From contig CAMFLN010000274.1 of NCBI GenBank assembly GCA_945957305.1, forward strand, positions 1-5,608: 5,608 nucleotides of DNA, read 5' to 3'. Position 1 is the stretch's first letter, and every line of letters begins with the position of its first letter. Source of the stretch: an uncultured Planctomycetaceae bacterium. Its GTDB lineage: Bacteria; Planctomycetota; Planctomycetia; Pirellulales; JACPPG01. Position numbers and translations under genes: made by a program. Below the pieces are notes generated by a model. The model was not told where the DNA came from, searched no databases, and saw only the letters and a program-made list of their open reading frames with translations. Shown one piece after another: positions 1 through 5,608 of the stretch.

Positions 1-495
1 CGCGTGCAAGTGCTCTGCGCCGCGTATTGCGACCTGGCTGAGCAGTTCGTCATTCCGACCGTCGCGGAAATCGAGGGTGTCCGCGGCATTCGCCACCAGC
101 CATTGCGTATGGCGGCGCAGAAACTCTTCGCGTTGCCGCTCATTCCAGACGTAGTCGAGGTGATCCGTGGCGCGACGCAGATGAGTCGCGTAGCCCCCCA
201 AGTCCTGATCAAAAACAGCGCCCCCGATGTCCGACAGCCAGCCCCGCCGTTCGCCCGCCGGAACTTCAAGTACGGCGTTGACCCAATCTGGGTCGCGTAG
301 CCAGGTATAGAGAAGCCGCGGCAGGGCATTGAGGGCATCATCCGCCGGAAGTGCGGCCAAGTCCGCTGAAACGCGCCGCGACAGGGCCGGGTTTAACACG
401 CGACTCGCGGTGCCGAGCGGCGCCGTAATCCTGGGCGCCGCTCGCACCGCAGCTGCGGACTCGGAACTACTGGGGGCATTTCGACGCAGAGCCAT
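1..495 (-). CDS. Unrecognised protein, N-terminal 165 residues (runs off the left edge)
   Basis: Reading the minus strand from an ATG at 495-493 gives 165 codons without a stop down to position 1, so the gene continues beyond the window. An AGGGA (505-509) sits 9 nt before the ATG, which supports this start. Residues 1 to about 30 are rich in Ala, Ser and Arg and look disordered (MALRRNAPSSSESAAAV). From about residue 42 the sequence resembles a soluble, helical, charged domain, including LPRLLYTWLRDPDWVNAVLE (58-77), ERRGWLSDIGGAVFDQDLGG (82-101) and HLDYVWNERQREEFLRRHTQ (112-131). There is no signal peptide, membrane segment or catalytic motif that I recognise. The frame stays open upstream of the ATG as far as the stop of the next gene, so an earlier start is possible but the RBS argues against it. 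Regular codon use and protein-like composition make it a likely real gene. Function unknown. Confidence 0.65.
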   Translation of the reverse strand, partial: MALRRNAPSSSESAAAVRAAPRITAPLGTASRVLNPALSRRVSADLAALPADDALNALPRLLYTWLRDPDWVNAVLEVPAGERRGWLSDIGGAVFDQDLGGYATHLRRATDHLDYVWNERQREEFLRRHTQWLVANAADTLDFRDGRNDELLSQVAIRGAEHLHA

Positions 496-504
496 CGAGG
501 CAAT

Positions 505-509
505 TCCCT
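505..509 (-). promoter_or_regulatory. Ribosome binding site (AGGGA) for the leftmost gene
   Basis: On the minus strand AGGGA lies 9 nt before the ATG at 495. It helps choose this ATG over other in-frame starts upstream, because the frame is open back to the stop at 634-636. Confidence 0.4.
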
Positions 510-576
510 GCCATTGCGCATAGTGGCGATTGCTTAATCGAACCCCGAGTGAGTAACTAAAGCTAACGATCCGGCG

Positions 577-597
577 AAGTACCACTGGAAAGTACTT
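577..597. repeat. Small inverted and direct repeat in the gap before the leftmost gene
   Basis: AAGTAC (577-582) and GTACTT (592-597) form a perfect 6-bp inverted repeat around 9 bp. AAGTAC also recurs directly at 590-595. It lies in the 138-bp gap between two minus-strand genes, 82 bp before the ATG at 495. It could be an operator or a small hairpin, but an arrangement this short can arise by chance. There is no T tract, so it is not a clear terminator. Confidence 0.2.
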
Positions 598-633
598 AAG
601 TCGAACGGGCCGATAGCCGTAGTCGGTGTGCAA

Positions 634-897
634 CTAACCTTCGCACACCTTGAAAATTTCTTCCTCGTCCTCCTTGGCGGCCTTTCCCTTGGCAGTAATG
701 GCATTGGCGTTTGTGATCTTCACGGCAGTCATGCCGTAAACTTCATCGCGATGAAAGATCAGCTTGAGCGTTTCCTCAATGACTTCGGGGTGCGTGGCTC
801 TCAGCTCCTGCACCAGATTGTACAGCTCCTGAGGTACGCGCAGCTCGACGGTTGTCGACGGATCAGCACTCTTCGCACTCTTGCGCTTTTTGGCCAT
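634..897 (-). CDS. Small 87-residue protein, possibly a ribbon-helix-helix DNA-binding protein
   Basis: A complete small gene with ATG at 897-895 and TAG at 636-634. The N-terminus is strongly basic (MAKKRKSAKSA). Residues 15-22 (TTVELRVP) look like a beta strand. They are followed by a helix at 23-35 (QELYNLVQELRAT) and a second helix at 37-49 (PEVIEETLKLIFH). This strand-helix-helix order and spacing resemble the ribbon-helix-helix (CopG/Arc) fold, in which the strand of a dimer contacts DNA. The C-terminal part (51-87) is unassigned and ends in an acidic run (KEDEEEIFKVCEG). A GGGA motif lies about 9 nt before the ATG, within a palindrome at 902-916 that a repressor of this type could bind. 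No toxin-like partner is adjacent: the next gene downstream is 138 bp away and much longer. The RHH reading rests on pattern only; it may instead be an uncharacterised small planctomycete protein. Confidence 0.65.
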   Translation of the reverse strand: MAKKRKSAKSADPSTTVELRVPQELYNLVQELRATHPEVIEETLKLIFHRDEVYGMTAVKITNANAITAKGKAAKEDEEEIFKVCEG

Positions 898-901
898 GAC
901 A

Positions 902-916
902 ATTCATCCCATGAAT
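902..916. promoter_or_regulatory. Palindrome immediately upstream of the 87-residue gene (candidate operator)
   Basis: ATTCAT-CCC-ATGAAT is a perfect 6-bp inverted repeat with a 3-bp centre, ending 5 bp from the start codon at 897. Its position over the ribosome binding region, in front of a gene for a possible ribbon-helix-helix protein, would suit autorepression. Alternatively it is an mRNA hairpin masking the GGGA motif, or chance. Confidence 0.3.
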
Positions 917-970
917 GTGCAAGTGGTCCGCGCCGTCACAGGCGCTATGTATCTACTTGCAAACAGCGAG

Positions 971-999
971 AGTGTCTAAATCGTCACGCTTACTGTCAA
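971..999 (-). promoter_or_regulatory. Candidate promoter for the 87-residue gene
   Basis: On the minus strand a consensus -35 box, TTGACA (994-999), is followed after 17 bp by GACACT (971-976) or after 15 bp by TAGACA (973-978), both poor -10 boxes matching 3 of 6 positions. It lies in the 152-bp gap after the kinase stop codon and about 75-100 bp before the ATG at 897, so the small gene may have its own promoter instead of depending on kinase transcription. The -35 is strong but the -10 is weak. Confidence 0.3.
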
Positions 1000-1018
1000 G
1001 ATAGCAGTCGCGGAATGT

Positions 1019-1039
1019 TCAGCAGGTGGGGGGTGCTGA
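1019..1039. repeat. Small stem-loop just past the kinase stop codon
   Basis: TCAGCA (1019-1024) and TGCTGA (1034-1039) are perfect 6-bp arms around a G-rich 9-nt loop, 10 bp beyond the kinase stop on the minus strand. No T tract follows on that strand, so it is at best a weak or factor-dependent 3'-end structure. Confidence 0.2.
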
Positions 1040-1049
1040 TAGAAAACTG

Positions 1050-3401
1050 CTATTCAGGCCCTGGCTGATTTAATAACTGCGCAGCTTCCTCATAAAGCTC
1101 GCGCACTTGTTTCAAGCGGCGCGGCGTTTTCGTCCAGGTGGCGCCCTGTTCGAACCATCGTTTTGCGTCCTCCTGGGAACCCAACTGTGCATGGGCCATC
1201 GCCAGGTAAAACCAATCCCACACTTCTCCGTTGCCATTGCCCCCGCCGAGGTCAATGCTGTGCGAGAGCGCATCGATCGCGGATTGCCAATGGCTGTTGC
1301 GATACTCCGCAATTCCTAAGACGCTCCACGCCAGCGAATCTCGCGGTTCGACCTTAGTAGCACACTGCGCGAGCTCCAGCGCACGTTGCGGATTGCGCCG
1401 TGCTGGATCGGGATAGGTCGCATAGAACCGCGCGGTTTCATTACATAAGGCCAGGCTCTGCGGATAAACCGCCAGCGCGTTTTCATAGGCCTCTTGGGCG
1501 GCTGCGGGCTGCCCGGTCTTTTCCAGCATCTCGGCGCGCGTGGCCTCGACCATGGCCCATTCATCGCGATAATTCTTGACGTCAGGCAACTCCTCCATCA
1601 GTCGGTGTAATAACTGGGCAGATCGTCCGAGTTGTTCGATCGCATCGGACCGGTTGCCCATCGTGTACCTAGCCATGCCAAGGTAAAAATAGAATCCGGC
1701 CAGATCCTGGCGAAACCCAGGAGCGTCAGGGGCCTGCCGCACTAGTTCTTCCCAGATCTCGCTCCCTTTTTTAATCAAGGCGACAGCCACGAACGGATTG
1801 GAAGGGGGAGCTTCCACACGGCGATTGTAGCGCGGCCCGCGGAAGCATCCGCCGATCCAACTGGCGTACTGCCGGACGTCTGCGCCTGATTGCAATACTT
1901 TTTCGACGAGGCCGAGCGCTTCCTTGAGCGACTCCAGCGATTCGTCGGTGCGCCCCAGAGTCATTTGCATCTGTGACAGCCGCAGATACGCTGACGCGAC
2001 CTCGGCGACGATTTGGGGGTCGTCGCCGCGATCGTTGAGGAATTGGTGATAGTACTGCAGGGCCGCCTCGAGCAACTCGCCGCGGAGCGGTTGCAGCCCT
2101 GGCTCGTCCAACAAACGGGTTTCGCTGATCGTCGTCATGTAGTCGTCGACCGCGGCCCGCGCGCGGCGGAAGTTTTCTTCGGCGCGACGCTGTTCTTTCA
2201 AGGTTTCCTGACGCTGCCGGGCCTCGCCATCGAGTGCCACTTGCGCCGCCGAGCGTTGCACCTCGGCCTCTTCGCGGGCCATTGTTTCTCCGGCCAGCGC
2301 GCGGCGTGTGCGCTCGTAAGCTACGATCGACACCACCGAGGTTACGAGCATCGCCGCCGCGGTCACGGTGCCGAGCACCGCGGGAAGAGGATTGCGGCGC
2401 ATCCAACGCCAAGTCTGCTCGGCAGGCCCGACGGGCCGCGCCAGGATCGGCCGCCCGGTCAAGAAACGCCGCAAGTCCTCGGCCATGTCTCCGGCCGTGG
2501 CGTACCGCCGCGAAGGTTCTTTCGCCAGGGCCTTCAGCGTGATTGTCTCCAAGTCGCGCGAGACACGGTCATTCAAGCTGCGCGGGCTGGGCGGGTCGTC
2601 ATACATCACCTGGTGCAGCAACATCCGCTTGTTGCCGCGGAACGGCAGATCGCCGGTTAACAATTGGTAGAGAATCACGCCCAATGAATAGATATCGCTG
2701 CGTCCGTCGACATGGTGCCCCTCGCCACGGGCTTGCTCGGGCGACATATACGCCGGCGTTCCCAGGACACGTCCATCGATCGTTACGGTAATATCGACCG
2801 ACTCCTGTTTGGCCAGGCCAAAGTCCACCACGAAGGGGCGTTTCTGTTCGTCGAGCAGGATGTTGCTCGGTTTCAGGTCGCGGTGAATGACTCCGCGGCG
2901 GTGCGCGTGATCCAGCGCCTCAGCTACCACAGCGCACAGTTCAGCCGCCTCGCGGGCGCTGGGACGGTCGACCGTCAACTGGTCGGCGAGCGTGATGCCA
3001 TCAATAAAGTCGCAAACGATATAGATCGAGCCCGCGTGCCGGCCTACTTCATGAACGGTCACAATATGCGGATGCCGTAATTGGGCCACGGCGCGCGCTT
3101 CGCGCAAGAACTCTTCGGAATTGCCCAGGGACGATCCCAGGACCCGTGGAATTTTCAGCGCGACGATCCGATCGAGTTCCCGGTCATGCGCTTTCCAGAC
3201 GGTGCCGAAGCCTCCCACACCGACGGCATTGAGCTATTCGAAGTGTGCGATCCGCTCAACCGCCCGGGGCGCAGGTCCCGCGGTGCTCGTTTCGCCTAGT
3301 AGATTGAATGTGCTGCCGCAGACTGGACAAGTGACATCAATGAAGTCTGCTGCCGACGATACAGAAATCGGCTTTTGGCAATGTGGGCAGCGAATTTGCA
3401 T
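1050..3401 (-). CDS. Zinc-ribbon Ser/Thr protein kinase with TM helix and TPRs, interrupted by an in-frame TAG at codon 56
   Basis: A Hanks-type Ser/Thr kinase that transfers phosphate from ATP to protein Ser/Thr. The natural start is ATG at 3401-3399, giving 783 codon positions to the TAG at 1052-1050; the uninterrupted frame begins only at GTG 3218. Numbering from 3401: zinc ribbon with Cys5, Cys8, Cys25, Cys28 (MQIRCPHC and TCPVCGS); kinase about 54-310 with glycine loop G61-x-G63-x-x-G66, VALK Lys83, helix-C Glu101, HRDLKPSN Asp175, DFG Asp193, GTPAYMSPE 214-222; TM helix about 339-361; charged, probably coiled-coil segment about 363-421; then TPR-like repeats about 464-501, 564-601, 611-646, 651-686, 689-720 and 726-755. 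This order is characteristic of planctomycete kinases, with the kinase expected in the cytoplasm and the TPRs across the membrane (inference). All catalytic residues are intact. The single defect is codon 56, TAG, where family members usually have a hydrophobic residue (FELL-type). A TTG-to-TAG change, a sequencing error or readthrough are all possible. Confidence 0.85.
3234..3401 (-). pseudogene. N-terminal zinc-ribbon part of the kinase gene, cut off by TAG
   Basis: Fifty-five codons run from ATG 3401 to an in-frame TAG at 3236-3234. They encode the two CxxC knuckles (Cys5/Cys8 and Cys25/Cys28), a Gly/Ala/Pro linker (about 36-47) and the first residues of the kinase fold (RIAHFE). The frame is the same as that of the kinase: after TAG it continues with LNAVGVGGFGTVWKAHD, so this is the true N-terminus of the same protein and not a separate gene. 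If the stop is genuine, this stretch would yield only a 55-residue zinc-ribbon peptide. Confidence 0.8.
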
Positions 3402-3424
3402 GCAAGACCCCGCGAGGAATCGTC

Positions 3425-3452
3425 ATTATAAATGGTGGTTTTCCAGGGGCAA
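3425..3452 (-). promoter_or_regulatory. Candidate promoter of the kinase gene
   Basis: On the minus strand a perfect -10 box TATAAT (3425-3430) is preceded after 16 bp by TTGCCC (3447-3452), which matches the -35 consensus at 4 of 6 positions. The expected transcript start would lie about 15-20 nt before the ATG at 3401, giving a short leader. Its location supports starting the gene at the zinc ribbon and not inside the kinase domain. Confidence 0.4.
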
Positions 3453-3514
3453 GATTGACCAGTTCCTGTTGGTGCGCCGCTTTCCGGGAGGGGCAGGTTT
3501 TTTCGGATTTTCCG

Positions 3515-3523
3515 TGCTAAGAT
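3515..3523 (+). promoter_or_regulatory. Candidate extended -10 promoter of the ligase gene
   Basis: TGC-TAAGAT is an extended -10 motif (TGn plus a 4/6 hexamer), with an overlapping second hexamer TAGGAT at 3523-3528. I see no convincing -35 box at the right distance. Transcription would start near 3530, leaving about 65 nt to the ATG at 3597. Weak evidence. Confidence 0.25.
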
Positions 3524-3596
3524 AGGATCACTTTTCGTGTTTCCCGTCCTGTTTCCCGCCCTCAATCCTCGATATCTGCTGAAACTTTCCTCGCCC

Positions 3597-5336
3597 ATGT
3601 CGACGCTGCACCATCGCCAAGGAGTCGCCCAGTTCACCTGGGATCATTACCAGCACGAGTTTTCGGATCGCCACCTGTTGCACGGCATCATCGCCAAATG
3701 GGCGCGGGAGCGGCCGAACGACGTGGCCATCATCGAAGTTGATACGGGGCGTGAGTTCACTTACGCCGAGTTCGACCGCACGATGTCAGCTCTGGCCATG
3801 AAGTTGTGGCGGCTCGGTTTCCGTCCCGGAGACTTTTTCGCGACGTCCCTCCCCTTACTGGCCGAACATATTTTCCTGGAGTATGCGTGCTTCAAGATCG
3901 GTGTGATTCACGCGCCGCTCGACTTGCGCTTGAAAGCTCCCGAGGTCATTCGCTCGCTCGACTTGATCAAAGCGCGGGGCTTCGCGTGCTTGGGCAAGAC
4001 GCCGGTCGCTGATTTTTCGGCGCTGGCGACTGCCGTGCAGCAGAGTTGCCCCTACGTGCAAGTTTTCGTGCAATTTGCGCCGCCGCAGCAAACCATTCCC
4101 ACGGCGCTCTCGGCGATGACGCTCGCGGCGGAAGCGCAGCAAGAAGCCGCGGACGTGCAGTCGGACCCAACCTCTTGGGCAGATTTCCCGGCTTTTGTTG
4201 CCGCCACAGAGAATGTGCGCGAGACCGACGGGGCGCAAGTGATCTATACCACGGGCTCGACAGGCTTTCCGAAGCCGGCGCTCCTTTCGCACCGCAATAT
4301 CACGGTGCAGAACATGTGTCTGGCCGGCGGGTTCGATATGGCGGATCGTCCAAGGATGTTGGTCAATCTGCCGCCATCGCACGTCGGCTGTCAGGCCGAG
4401 CAACTGATGACAACCTTCTTTTCCGGCGGCACCGCCGTGGTGTTGCATCTTTTCGACGCCGAAAAAACTTTGGCCGCGATCGAAAAATATCGGGTCGAAT
4501 GTTTCGGCCAAATTCCAGCCATGTTCGCCATGCAATGGCGGCTCCCCAACTACAAAGACTACGACTTGTCGTCGCTGCGATTTGCCTTGTATGGCGGTCA
4601 GCAAGTCACGCGGCAGTTTCTCGAACAATTGCAAACCATGGCGCCCCAGTGTGGCACGGGGCTGGGCCTGTCAGAAATGGCGGGCTTCGTCACCTACTCG
4701 CCACTAGGAGGCACGGTCGACGAGCTGCTGGCGGGCGTCGGTTTCGACATGCCGGTCACGCCGCTGTCGATTCGCGAGCCGATGCGACCCGACGGTACTG
4801 CCGGCGACGAGCTGCCTGACGGCCAGCCAGGCGAGATCTGCTTTAGCGGGCCACAAGTCTTCATTGGCTATGTGAACGACGAAGCGGCTTATCGCCGCAC
4901 CGTCTCGACCGACGGCTATTGTTACACCGGGGACCTGGGTTACAAAACCGAGCGCGGGCTGGTATTCGCCGGCCGGTCGAAGCTGGTGATCAAACCCAAG
5001 GGCTACCAGGTGCATCCGGCGCAAATCGAGGGGCACTTCGCCATGCTCAGCGAAAAAGTCGCTGCTTGCGCCGCGGTGGGACAGCCGCATGAGATCTTCA
5101 GCGAGGCGATCGTCCTGTTTGTCGAGGCTAAGTCCAACGCCGAACTCACGGTCACAGAACTGGAGCAGCATGCCCGCGGAATTGCTGCTTACATGCGACC
5201 GACGCACTACGAGTTGCTGCCCCCGGCGGGATTGCCTCTGAATCGCGTGGCAAAGACGGACTACGTGTTATTGCGCGAGCGCGCCGCCGCCGCGGTAGCA
5301 ACGCTGCGCGAGGCCGGGGGATGGGACCGCAAGTAG
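3597..5336 (+). CDS. AMP-forming acyl-CoA/acyl-acid ligase (class I adenylate-forming enzyme)
   Basis: The enzyme activates a carboxylic acid with ATP to an acyl-adenylate, normally then transferred to CoA or a carrier thiol; the substrate cannot be told from the sequence. Numbering from ATG 3597 (579 residues): phosphate loop YTTGSTGFPK 217-226; acyl-pocket segment ALYGGQQV 330-337; GLGLSEMAG 355-363 with the Mg-coordinating Glu360; YTGDL 443-447 with the ribose-binding Asp446; hinge GRSKLVIKPKG 459-469 with Lys462 at the hinge; and the C-terminal catalytic lysine Lys553 in PLNRVAKTDY. Both large and small domains are therefore complete. The usual PKG after the loop reads PKP (Pro227), which is uncommon. 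An in-frame GTG at 3537 would add 20 residues of non-family-like sequence, so I prefer the ATG, although neither has a clear Shine-Dalgarno. It is divergent from the kinase, and no carrier protein, thioesterase or other lipid gene is next to it in the window. Cytoplasmic; no signal peptide or TM segment. Confidence 0.9.
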   Translation: MSTLHHRQGVAQFTWDHYQHEFSDRHLLHGIIAKWARERPNDVAIIEVDTGREFTYAEFDRTMSALAMKLWRLGFRPGDFFATSLPLLAEHIFLEYACFKIGVIHAPLDLRLKAPEVIRSLDLIKARGFACLGKTPVADFSALATAVQQSCPYVQVFVQFAPPQQTIPTALSAMTLAAEAQQEAADVQSDPTSWADFPAFVAATENVRETDGAQVIYTTGSTGFPKPALLSHRNITVQNMCLAGGFDMADRPRMLVNLPPSHVGCQAEQLMTTFFSGGTAVVLHLFDAEKTLAAIEKYRVECFGQIPAMFAMQWRLPNYKDYDLSSLRFALYGGQQVTRQFLEQLQTMAPQCGTGLGLSEMAGFVTYSPLGGTVDELLAGVGFDMPVTPLSIREPMRPDGTAGDELPDGQPGEICFSGPQVFIGYVNDEAAYRRTVSTDGYCYTGDLGYKTERGLVFAGRSKLVIKPKGYQVHPAQIEGHFAMLSEKVAACAAVGQPHEIFSEAIVLFVEAKSNAELTVTELEQHARGIAAYMRPTHYELLPPAGLPLNRVAKTDYVLLRERAAAAVATLREAGGWDRK

Positions 5337-5382
5337 TTCGCGGTTTCGCGGGCTTTGGTTCCATTTAAGTGCGGTGCTTCGA

Positions 5383-5480
5383 GGGTGCCATGGTCGCGTT
5401 CGTCGCGGCCACGCCGAAATACCACCTCAGCGACCTCTAGCACTACATGCATGCTCACGCACGCGTGAGGCATGGCACCC
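5383..5480. repeat. 98-bp segment bounded by perfect 10-bp inverted repeats (possible MITE-like element)
   Basis: GGGTGCCATG (5383-5392) and CATGGCACCC (5471-5480) are exact reverse complements at the ends of a 98-bp non-coding segment, 46 bp after the ligase stop. There is no ORF or transposase inside. Beyond the 10 bp the ends do not match, and I see no clear flanking target duplication. It could be a small non-autonomous element, a degenerate dispersed repeat, or a chance pairing. Confidence 0.3.
5450..5474. repeat. Hairpin inside the inverted-repeat segment
   Basis: CATGCTCACG (5450-5459) pairs with CGTGAGGCATG (5464-5474) as a 10-bp stem with one bulged G and a 4-nt CACG loop. An overlapping alternative pairing joins ACGCACGCG (5457-5465) to CGCGTGCGT (5481-5489). 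No T run follows on either strand, so it is not a classic intrinsic terminator, though it may act as a 3'-end structure for the ligase mRNA. Confidence 0.4.
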
Positions 5481-5572
5481 CGCGTGCGTCAAATCGGGCA
5501 GAGGGCTTGCGTCGCAAGGACCACAACTGGTGCTGCCCTCCTACACACTCGACGCGCATGCACCAAAGCAAA

Positions 5573-5606
5573 ACGGGAGTGCGCAACTGATGCCGCGCAC
5601 TCCCGT
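5573..5606 (-). terminator. Strong stem-loop, likely intrinsic terminator for minus-strand transcription
   Basis: ACGGGAGTGCGC (5573-5584) and GCGCACTCCCGT (5595-5606) form a perfect 12-bp, GC-rich stem with a 10-nt loop. Read on the minus strand the stem runs into GTTTTGCTTTGG, an interrupted T tract, as expected for an intrinsic terminator of a gene entering from the right. On the plus strand the window ends 2 bases after the stem, so a bidirectional terminator that also serves the ligase gene is possible. Confidence 0.6.
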
Positions 5607-5608
5607 CT

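Noticed and set aside
634..1050. Toxin-antitoxin module around the small RHH-like protein
   Set aside because: No toxin-sized partner is adjacent or overlapping; the neighbours lie about 140-150 bp away and are a large kinase and a longer unrelated protein.
628..1068. Plus-strand open frame of 146 codons opposite the small protein gene
   Set aside because: It covers the 87-residue gene antisense plus the intergenic gap, its composition is not protein-like, and it has no RBS or recognisable motif.
1771..2412. Minus-strand open frame of 213 codons in another frame of the kinase gene
   Set aside because: Arg/Gly/Ala-rich shadow of the kinase reading frame, without motifs.
2013..2660. Plus-strand open frame of 215 codons opposite the kinase
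   Set aside because: It is antisense to clear kinase, TM and coiled-coil coding sequence. High GC keeps such frames open, and there is no domain in it.
3234..3236. Genome-wide reassignment of TAG as a sense codon
   Set aside because: The kinase, the 87-residue gene and the ligase all end in TAG at natural C-termini, so TAG works as a stop here.
3537..3596. GTG at 3537 as the ligase start
   Set aside because: The 20 added residues are unlike the family's N-terminus, have no Shine-Dalgarno, and would start only a few bases after the likely transcript start. The ATG at 3597 is preferred but not proven.
3296..3637. Minus-strand open frame of 113 codons over the kinase start and ligase start
   Set aside because: The same strand encodes the double-CxxC zinc ribbon in a different frame (3401-3234), and this frame also overlaps the ligase N-terminus. 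No family-like sequence.
3855..4634. Minus-strand open frame of 259 codons opposite the ligase
   Set aside because: Antisense to the phosphate loop and acyl-binding coding sequence; His/Arg-rich shadow composition.
4046..4819. Plus-strand open frame of 257 codons in a second frame of the ligase
   Set aside because: Overlaps the ligase frame, which carries all core motifs; this one is Arg/Ala-rich with none.
5261..5473. Minus-strand open frame of 70 codons over the ligase 3' end
   Set aside because: Mostly antisense to ligase coding sequence, no RBS, and its start lies in the inverted-repeat segment.

Overview
The window most likely comes from a planctomycete (Planctomycetota, probably Pirellulales-like). 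The reasons are a GC-rich sequence, mostly weak or absent Shine-Dalgarno motifs, and above all a large Ser/Thr kinase with an architecture typical of that phylum: N-terminal double-CxxC zinc ribbon, Hanks kinase domain, one membrane helix, and C-terminal TPRs. This is inferred from protein style, not from a database match.

Layout. (1) Positions 1-495, minus strand: the N-terminal 165 residues of an unrecognised protein that runs off the left edge. (2) 634-897, minus: an 87-residue protein with a basic N-terminus and a ribbon-helix-helix-like pattern. A short palindrome lies just upstream of its start and a TTGACA box further upstream. (3) 1050-3401, minus: the zinc ribbon/kinase/TM/TPR gene. 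Its frame carries an in-frame TAG at codon 56, in the first strand of the kinase fold, so the visible open frame begins only at a GTG inside the glycine loop. (4) 3402-3596: a divergent intergenic region with promoter-like boxes for both sides. (5) 3597-5336, plus: a class I adenylate-forming enzyme, probably an acyl-CoA or acyl-acid ligase. (6) 5337-5608: non-coding, with a 98-bp segment bounded by perfect 10-bp inverted repeats, an internal hairpin, and a strong 12-bp stem-loop at the right edge that looks like a terminator for minus-strand transcription entering from the right.

The three left genes are co-directional on the minus strand, but gaps of about 140-150 bp mean they need not form one operon. 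The kinase and ligase are divergent. Nothing in the sequence shows that the kinase acts on the ligase. No tRNA, rRNA, CRISPR array or recognisable transposase was seen. The most noteworthy item is the amber codon in an otherwise well-preserved kinase. No clear new multi-gene system is evident.
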